This document shows, piece after piece, positions 5,090 through 7,595 of a DNA stretch of 7,595 nt. Under the pieces are notes generated by a model. That model saw only the letters and a list, made by a program, of their open reading frames with translations, made no database searches and was not told the origin of the DNA. Each line of letters opens with the position of its first letter. The first letter of the stretch is position 1. The translations under genes and the position numbers were made by a program. Origin of the DNA: an uncultured Halieaceae bacterium (lineage in GTDB: Bacteria > Pseudomonadota > Gammaproteobacteria > Pseudomonadales > Halieaceae); contig CAJXZI010000091.1 of NCBI GenBank assembly GCA_913063005.1, forward strand, positions 1 through 7,595, in the 5' to 3' direction.

Positions 5090-7114
5090 GTGGCCAAACA
5101 ATTTGATCTTCAATCGTCCTACCAGCCCGCCGGCGATCAGCCCGGTGCCATAGAGCAGTTGGTCAACGGAATCGGTGCAGGCCTCGCATCGCAGACGCTT
5201 TTAGGTGTTACCGGAAGCGGTAAAACCTTCACGATGGCCAATGTTGTACAACAGCTTCAGCGACCAACGATCGTAATGGCACATAACAAGACGCTTGCAG
5301 CGCAGCTCTACGGAGAGTTTAAAGAGTTCTTTCCTAAAAACGCTGTCGAGTACTTCGTCTCCTACTATGACTACTACCAGCCAGAGGCTTACGTACCGTC
5401 ATCAGATACCTTCATCGAGAAGGATGCGCAGGTCAACGATCACATAGAGCAGATGCGGCTATCCGCCACGAAAGCACTGCTGGAGCGCCCCGACTGCCTA
5501 GTGGTTTCAACCGTCTCATCAATCTACGGTTTGGGTGATCCGCAGTCCTATTTCAAGATGATCATGCACCTCTCGCGCGGCGAGATTATCAATCAGCGAG
5601 GCATACTCAGACAGCTCGCCGAATTGCAATACACCCGCAATGACTTGGATTTCAAACGCGGAACTTATCGCGTGCGCGGTGACGTCATCGATATCTTCCC
5701 AGCGGATTCGGATGAACTGGCTATCCGGATCGAGCTTTTCGACGAGGAAATAGAAAACATTTGCAGCTTCGACCCACTTACGGGTGCGGTAGAGGAAAAG
5801 CTGCCTAGAGTCACTATTTTCCCCAAAACACACTATGTGGCCTCAAGGGACACCATGCTGGGCGCAGTTGACCTTATTGAGGAAGAGCTCGAGATACGAG
5901 TAAAGCAATTCAAAGACGCTGAGAAGCATCTTGAGGCGCAGCGAATAGCGCAGCGCACGCGCTATGACATCGAGATGATTCGTGAGCTTGGTTACTGCCA
6001 AGGCATCGAGAATTACTCGCGTTACTTGTCTGGACGTGCGCCAGGCGAGCCACCACCGACGCTTTTTGAGTACCTGCCCGACAACGCACTCATGATTATT
6101 GATGAATCGCACGTTACGGTGCCGCAGATAGGCGCCATGTATCGGGGTGACCGGTCGCGTAAAGAGACACTCGTGGAATACGGTTTTCGGCTACCTTCGG
6201 CGCTAGATAATCGCCCCATGAAATTTGAGGAGTGGGAGGCAATGTCGCCGCAGGCAATCTTTGTCTCTGCGACGCCTGGTAATTACGAAAACGAGCACGC
6301 GGGTGCGACGGTAGAGCAGGTGGTACGCCCGACCGGCTTGGTTGATCCCATTGTGGAAATTCGACCTGCCCGTACACAGGTTGATGATCTCCTTGCAGAG
6401 ATCAGGGAGACGACTGCCAAGGGCGATCGCGTCCTGGTGACAACACTTACGAAGCGTATGTCAGAAGACTTAACCGAGTATCTCAACGAGCACGATGTGC
6501 GCGTGCGTTATCTTCACTCGGATATCGACACCGTTGAGCGCGTTGAGATCATTCGTGATTTGAGATTGGGTCATTTTGACGTGCTTGTCGGAATTAATCT
6601 CCTGCGAGAGGGTTTGGATATGCCCGAAGTGTCCCTTGTGGCCATTCTCGATGCGGATAAGGAAGGGTTCTTACGCAGCGATAGGTCACTGATTCAGACC
6701 ATCGGCCGTGCAGCGCGAAACCTAAACGGGCGCGCTATTTTGTATGCGGATAATATGACGGGGTCGATGGAGCGGGCTATTAGTGAGACTCAGCGTCGAA
6801 GAGACAAACAGCTTGCTTTCAACGAGGAGAATGGTGTTGTACCCAAAGGTATTGAAAAGTCGGTTCGTGACATTCTCGAGGGCGCGCGGCGTATGCCGAC
6901 GAAAGCACGCGGTGCGCGTGACACAAAGCTCACAGCCGATCGAGCAAGTTTTGCCGCAGATATAATGAATATGACGCCAGCCGCTTTGTCGCGTAAATTA
7001 AGCGAGTTGGAAAATACCATGGCGGAGCACGCGAAGAATCTTGAGTTTGAGGAGGCGGCCGCGGTGAGAGATCAGATCGCCGAACTTAAGCAAATAGCCT
7101 TTGTCGGTGCGTAA
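5090..7114 (+). CDS. uvrB: Excinuclease ABC subunit B (UvrB)
   Basis: UvrB is the damage-verifying helicase of nucleotide excision repair; it is loaded by UvrA and then recruits UvrC for dual incision. The 674 residues (E. coli 673) cover the whole protein: Walker A GVTGSGKT 39-46, the aromatic beta-hairpin region (YFVSYYDYYQPEAYVP, 88-103) that clamps DNA, motif II DESH 338-341, SAT 393-395, motif VI QTIGRAARN 536-544, and the C-terminal coiled-coil UVR domain about 635-672 (FEEAAAVRDQIAELK) that binds UvrC. The start is GTG: an in-frame TAG sits at 5084-5086 and the N-terminus MAKQFDL aligns with E. coli MSKPFKL. No good Shine-Dalgarno is present (GCGAG at 5073-5077 is 12 bases away). I found no CTGT-N8-ACAG LexA box in the upstream spacer, so SOS control is not supported by what is visible. 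No intrinsic terminator follows; read-through into the lipoprotein gene 51 bases on is possible. Confidence 0.98.
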   Translation: MAKQFDLQSSYQPAGDQPGAIEQLVNGIGAGLASQTLLGVTGSGKTFTMANVVQQLQRPTIVMAHNKTLAAQLYGEFKEFFPKNAVEYFVSYYDYYQPEAYVPSSDTFIEKDAQVNDHIEQMRLSATKALLERPDCLVVSTVSSIYGLGDPQSYFKMIMHLSRGEIINQRGILRQLAELQYTRNDLDFKRGTYRVRGDVIDIFPADSDELAIRIELFDEEIENICSFDPLTGAVEEKLPRVTIFPKTHYVASRDTMLGAVDLIEEELEIRVKQFKDAEKHLEAQRIAQRTRYDIEMIRELGYCQGIENYSRYLSGRAPGEPPPTLFEYLPDNALMIIDESHVTVPQIGAMYRGDRSRKETLVEYGFRLPSALDNRPMKFEEWEAMSPQAIFVSATPGNYENEHAGATVEQVVRPTGLVDPIVEIRPARTQVDDLLAEIRETTAKGDRVLVTTLTKRMSEDLTEYLNEHDVRVRYLHSDIDTVERVEIIRDLRLGHFDVLVGINLLREGLDMPEVSLVAILDADKEGFLRSDRSLIQTIGRAARNLNGRAILYADNMTGSMERAISETQRRRDKQLAFNEENGVVPKGIEKSVRDILEGARRMPTKARGARDTKLTADRASFAADIMNMTPAALSRKLSELENTMAEHAKNLEFEEAAAVRDQIAELKQIAFVGA

Positions 7115-7140
7115 CGACAATAAAATGACAATTAGGGGAG

Positions 7141-7154
7141 GCCAGTTAGCTGGC
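7141..7154 (+). other. Small hairpin between Shine-Dalgarno-like AGGGGAGG and the lipoprotein start
   Basis: GCCAG (7141-7145) pairs with CTGGC (7150-7154) around TTAG. The strongest Shine-Dalgarno-like sequence in the spacer, AGGGGAGG (7134-7141), lies 24 bases before the ATG at 7166, too far for normal use. Folding the hairpin would bring it to about 11 bases. The alternative signal beside the ATG is only a weak GAGA (7155-7158). No T-run follows, so it is not a terminator for uvrB. Confidence 0.35.
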
Positions 7155-7165
7155 GAGACGAAACT

Positions 7166-7595
7166 ATGAAGAAGATATTCATCCCACTTTCCGCACTACT
7201 GTTTCTCAGTTGATGTACCATTACAACGGACGAAGAATACATCCGGTGCTTGCAAGGCTTTAACGATTCGGGTTCTGGTGTTGGTATCCCCGGTGGTAAA
7301 GCAGCAACGGTTATTGTTGCGGGTGCCGCAGGTGCCGCGGCGGTACTTGTGTTGTGTGAAGAACCAGAGGTGACGGAATCACCTGAGGTTTTGGAGGCTG
7401 ACGTGAAGGGTGATTTGTCGCAATCGCTGGAGGTGCGTGAACCTCTCCTGGTCGCCGAAGTGTCCCCGGCCCCTGAGCCGATGAGATTTATGTTGGATTC
7501 ACGAACACTCCAATTTGACTTGGATCGCGCTGAACTTCTCCCGGGTGCAGAGCAGACACTATCACCCGTGGTGGATTACCTTCGAGACTTTCCTG
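7166..7595 (+). pseudogene. OmpA-family lipoprotein gene with an in-frame TGA in the lipobox; 3' end cut by window
   Basis: Translation from ATG 7166 gives MKKIFIPLSALLFLS, then TGA (7211-7213), then Cys17 and 126 further open codons to the window edge. Replacing the TGA by GGA (one base) restores a textbook lipobox, L-S-G-C, so this is a lipoprotein signal peptide interrupted exactly at the residue before the lipidated cysteine. Thr at +2 predicts outer-membrane sorting. Downstream come a small-residue hydrophobic segment AATVIVAGAAGAAAVLVL (46-63), a Glu/Pro/Val-rich linker, and from about 109 the start of an OmpA C-terminal peptidoglycan-binding domain (LQFDLDRAELLPGAEQTL, 115-132). The long open frame argues for a recent mutation, a sequencing error or read-through rather than old decay. 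Restart at TTG 7250 would lose the signal peptide. Two other genes here (ending at 1009 and 2264) use TGA as stop, so the standard code applies. Confidence 0.65.

Noticed and set aside
7211..7213. Selenocysteine or a recoded genetic code as explanation of the TGA
   Set aside because: Selenocysteine beside the lipidated Cys in a signal peptide has no precedent I know and I see no clear SECIS-like hairpin just after it. TGA ends two other genes in the window, so a TGA-to-Gly code does not fit.

Overview
The window reads as ordinary chromosomal DNA of a gammaproteobacterium. The best evidence is the DbpA-type RNA helicase with its C-terminal 23S rRNA-binding domain, a UvrB close to the E. coli protein in sequence and length, and a tRNA-Asn with encoded CCA. 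The mixed acyl-CoA and esterase genes and the roughly balanced base composition would fit a marine heterotroph such as the OM60/NOR5 (Halieaceae) group, but that placement is a guess from memory, not shown by the sequence.

Layout. Positions 1-205 are a purine-rich stretch with two unrelated short tandem repeats (8 bp x7 and 15 bp x2.5). The second repeat runs directly into the ribosome-binding region of a crotonase-family gene (206-1009, +). A serine-hydrolase gene of the beta-lactamase/EstB type (1041-2264, +) follows after 31 bp, probably in the same operon. A 91-bp convergent spacer with 11-bp repeats and a hairpin separates it from a PaaG-like crotonase gene (2356-3162, -). A 239-bp divergent spacer rich in inverted repeats leads to dbpA (3402-4796, +). 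An 11-bp-stem bidirectional terminator (4854-4879) lies between dbpA and a convergent tRNA-Asn gene (4887-4962, -), whose own promoter is clear at 4985-5014. uvrB (5090-7114, +) follows. The window ends inside an OmpA-family lipoprotein gene (7166-7595+, +) that carries an in-frame TGA exactly at the lipobox glycine position.

Functionally there are three loosely related blocks: acyl-CoA and ester metabolism (two crotonases, one hydrolase), information processing (ribosome assembly helicase, tRNA, nucleotide excision repair), and an envelope lipoprotein. I see no mobile element, CRISPR array, toxin-antitoxin pair or defence system, and no convincing undescribed multi-gene system. The observations most worth checking are the TGA in the lipoprotein signal peptide, the cluster of different short tandem repeats at gene borders, the atypical catalytic residues of the first crotonase, and the inverted-repeat-rich divergent spacer before dbpA.
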